From Bacteroidota bacterium (GTDB lineage: Bacteria > Bacteroidota > Bacteroidia > Chitinophagales > Chitinophagaceae), in the NCBI GenBank assembly GCA_947461985.1, contig CANHNT010000134.1:1-5647 (forward strand): a stretch of DNA of 5,647 nt. The letters run 5' to 3'. Numbering within the stretch: position 1 is the stretch's first letter; each line of letters starts with the position of its first letter. A model generated the notes under the pieces. It was given only the letters and a program-made list of their open reading frames with translations. It ran no database searches and was not told where the DNA came from. A program made the translations under genes and the position numbers. Below are positions 4,464-5,647 of the stretch, piece after piece.

Positions 4464-5483
4464 ATGAAGTTTAAAAAAATACGCACTTACTTATTCGTTC
4501 TTATTGCATTAATATGCGTGTATGTTTTATATATTTTATTCAGCAGCAATACAAATTTTGATGAAAAACAAAAATATATTTATTTACCTACGGGTTCAAA
4601 TTATGAAAATTTATTAAGTAATTTAAAAGAACAACAATGTTTAAAAAGCATTTCATCATTTGAAGGTTTAGCGGATAAAATGAATCTCAAAAATCATATC
4701 CATCCGGGTAAATATAAAATAGAAAACGGGATGGGGAATTACTCAATTGTTGCTATGTTTAGAAGTGGAAAACAACAGCCTGTAAAATTGGTAATTAATA
4801 AACTTCGTACAAAGCAAGACCTTATTCGAAAAATTTCAAAACAACTAGAAGCAGACAGCAACGAGTTGAAAAAATTTTTTTCTAACAATGAATTTTTAAA
4901 GAAATATGAAATCGATTCTAATCAAATTCAATGTTTAATAATTCCGGATACCTATGAGTTTAAATGGAATACGGATGCAAAAAAAACAATTGAAAAATTG
5001 GCCAAAGCCTCAGTTTCATTTTGGAATGAGGAACGTGTAGCCAAAGCCAAGAAATTAAATATGTCTAAAGTGCAAATAATTACGATGGCATCTATTGTAG
5101 AAGAAGAAACCAACAAAAAAGAAGATAAATACAAAATTGCCAGCACCTATTTAAACAGAATTAAACTCGAAATGCCTTTGCAAGCCGATCCAACATGTAA
5201 ATTTGCAGTAGGTGATTTTACGATCAAAAGAGTACTTAAAATACATACTCAAGCGAAATCTCCATACAATACTTACCAAATAAAAGGGCTACCTCCCGGA
5301 CCAATTTGTACGCCTTCAAAAGAAACCATTGATGCCGTTTTAAATGCACCCCAAACAGATTATATTTATTTTTGTGCAAGAGAAGACTTAAAAGGATATT
5401 CTAATTTTGCGAAAAATTATCAAGAGCATCTAGCCAATGCAAAAAAATACCAAGAAGCATTAAACAAAAGAGGAATTAAATAG
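4464..5483 (+). CDS. mltG: MltG, endolytic peptidoglycan transglycosylase (YceG-like)
   Basis: MltG is an inner-membrane lytic transglycosylase that cuts nascent glycan strands and is thought to set strand length during peptidoglycan synthesis. The 339 residues begin with basic MKFKKIR, then one membrane segment (about 8-27), so the rest is periplasmic. Residues about 35-110 form the LysM-like subdomain, including PGKY (81-84). The catalytic YceG part (about 155-335) has IPDTYEF (160-166), ASIVEEET (209-216), LNRI..EMPLQADPT (230-244), SPYNTY (266-271) and GLPPGPI (275-281). Glu213 aligns with the catalytic glutamate of the E. coli ASIVEKET motif (Glu218). Length matches the family and nothing key is missing. 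The start follows the ACMSD stop by 50 bases, and a BrkB-family gene begins 32 bases after its stop, suggesting an operon. With MurF in the same window, it points to an envelope-synthesis neighbourhood. Confidence 0.95.
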   Translation: MKFKKIRTYLFVLIALICVYVLYILFSSNTNFDEKQKYIYLPTGSNYENLLSNLKEQQCLKSISSFEGLADKMNLKNHIHPGKYKIENGMGNYSIVAMFRSGKQQPVKLVINKLRTKQDLIRKISKQLEADSNELKKFFSNNEFLKKYEIDSNQIQCLIIPDTYEFKWNTDAKKTIEKLAKASVSFWNEERVAKAKKLNMSKVQIITMASIVEEETNKKEDKYKIASTYLNRIKLEMPLQADPTCKFAVGDFTIKRVLKIHTQAKSPYNTYQIKGLPPGPICTPSKETIDAVLNAPQTDYIYFCAREDLKGYSNFAKNYQEHLANAKKYQEALNKRGIK

Positions 5484-5515
5484 GTTCATTATTTTTTCGT
5501 TTCTTTGTTCAAATA

Positions 5516-5647
5516 ATGACCCGTTTAGAATTCTATATTATTAATTCTCAATTTGTGCAATCTATTATCAAATGGTTGAAAAGGATCTTTTTACCAGGTT
5601 TTGAAGGGGTTTCGTTGTACGACTCATTCAATTTTTTTAGAAAAGAA
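5516..5647 (+). CDS. YihY/virulence factor BrkB family membrane protein, N-terminal end (3' truncated by window)
   Basis: The ATG at 5516 opens a frame that stays open to the window end (44 codons). The visible part has a moderately polar N-terminus, then the phrase LPGFEGVSLYDSFNFF near 29-44. A phrase of the type LPGF.G.sLYdv..FF, shortly before the first membrane helix, is characteristic of Bacteroidota members of the YihY/BrkB family. These are integral inner-membrane proteins with about six helices, once misnamed ribonuclease BN, whose function is not settled. The membrane helices lie beyond the window, so the call rests on this N-terminal phrase. It begins 32 bases after mltG without a visible terminator, so cotranscription is likely. 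Confidence 0.7.
   Translation, partial: MTRLEFYIINSQFVQSIIKWLKRIFLPGFEGVSLYDSFNFFRKE

Noticed and set aside
1..5647. Search for CRISPR arrays, insertion sequences, tRNA or rRNA genes and phage or toxin-antitoxin modules
   Set aside because: I saw no regularly spaced repeats, terminal inverted repeats with a transposase, cloverleaf or conserved rRNA segments. The larger genes are ordinary chromosomal ones.

Overview
The window is about 70% A+T and reads as chromosomal DNA of a member of the Bacteroidota. Three things point there: the protein variants resemble that phylum's versions (the RRM protein tail, the MurF SNSRSQ motif, the BrkB-type N-terminus), ribosome binding sites are nearly absent and A-rich, and a TATATTTG box matches the phylum's TAnnTTTG -7 promoter element. 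Order or genus cannot be fixed from sequence reading alone. Every supported gene lies on the + strand.

Layout. Bases 1-113 hold the end of a small RRM RNA-binding protein, closed by a strong intrinsic terminator (136-168). Bases 251-622 encode a small exported Asn/Arg/Tyr-rich protein of unknown function, closed by a second terminator (651-683). Then come murF (740-2017) and galE (2037-3062), 19 bases apart and probably cotranscribed. A 361-base interval follows (3063-3423). It holds an A-tract/T-tract inverted repeat, a good Bacteroidota-type promoter, a roughly 100-base leader with possible nested pairing, a 44-codon very basic small ORF, and a hairpin-forming inverted repeat that overlaps a weaker promoter candidate. 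Next are an ACMSD-type amidohydrolase (3424-4413), mltG (4464-5483) and the start of a YihY/BrkB-family membrane protein (5516 to the window end). I see no terminator between these last three.

How the genes fit together. MurF makes the pentapeptide precursor of peptidoglycan. MltG cuts nascent glycan strands at the membrane. GalE supplies UDP-galactose-type sugars for surface glycans. The BrkB-family protein is an inner-membrane protein. The theme is therefore cell envelope growth. The ACMSD gene is the exception, because it belongs to tryptophan/kynurenine (3-hydroxyanthranilate) breakdown and none of its usual pathway partners are in view. I found no mobile element, CRISPR array, tRNA or rRNA. 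Nothing here is clearly a new system. The least explained pieces are the 3097-3342 leader plus basic mini-ORF and the exported Asn/Arg/Tyr-rich protein.
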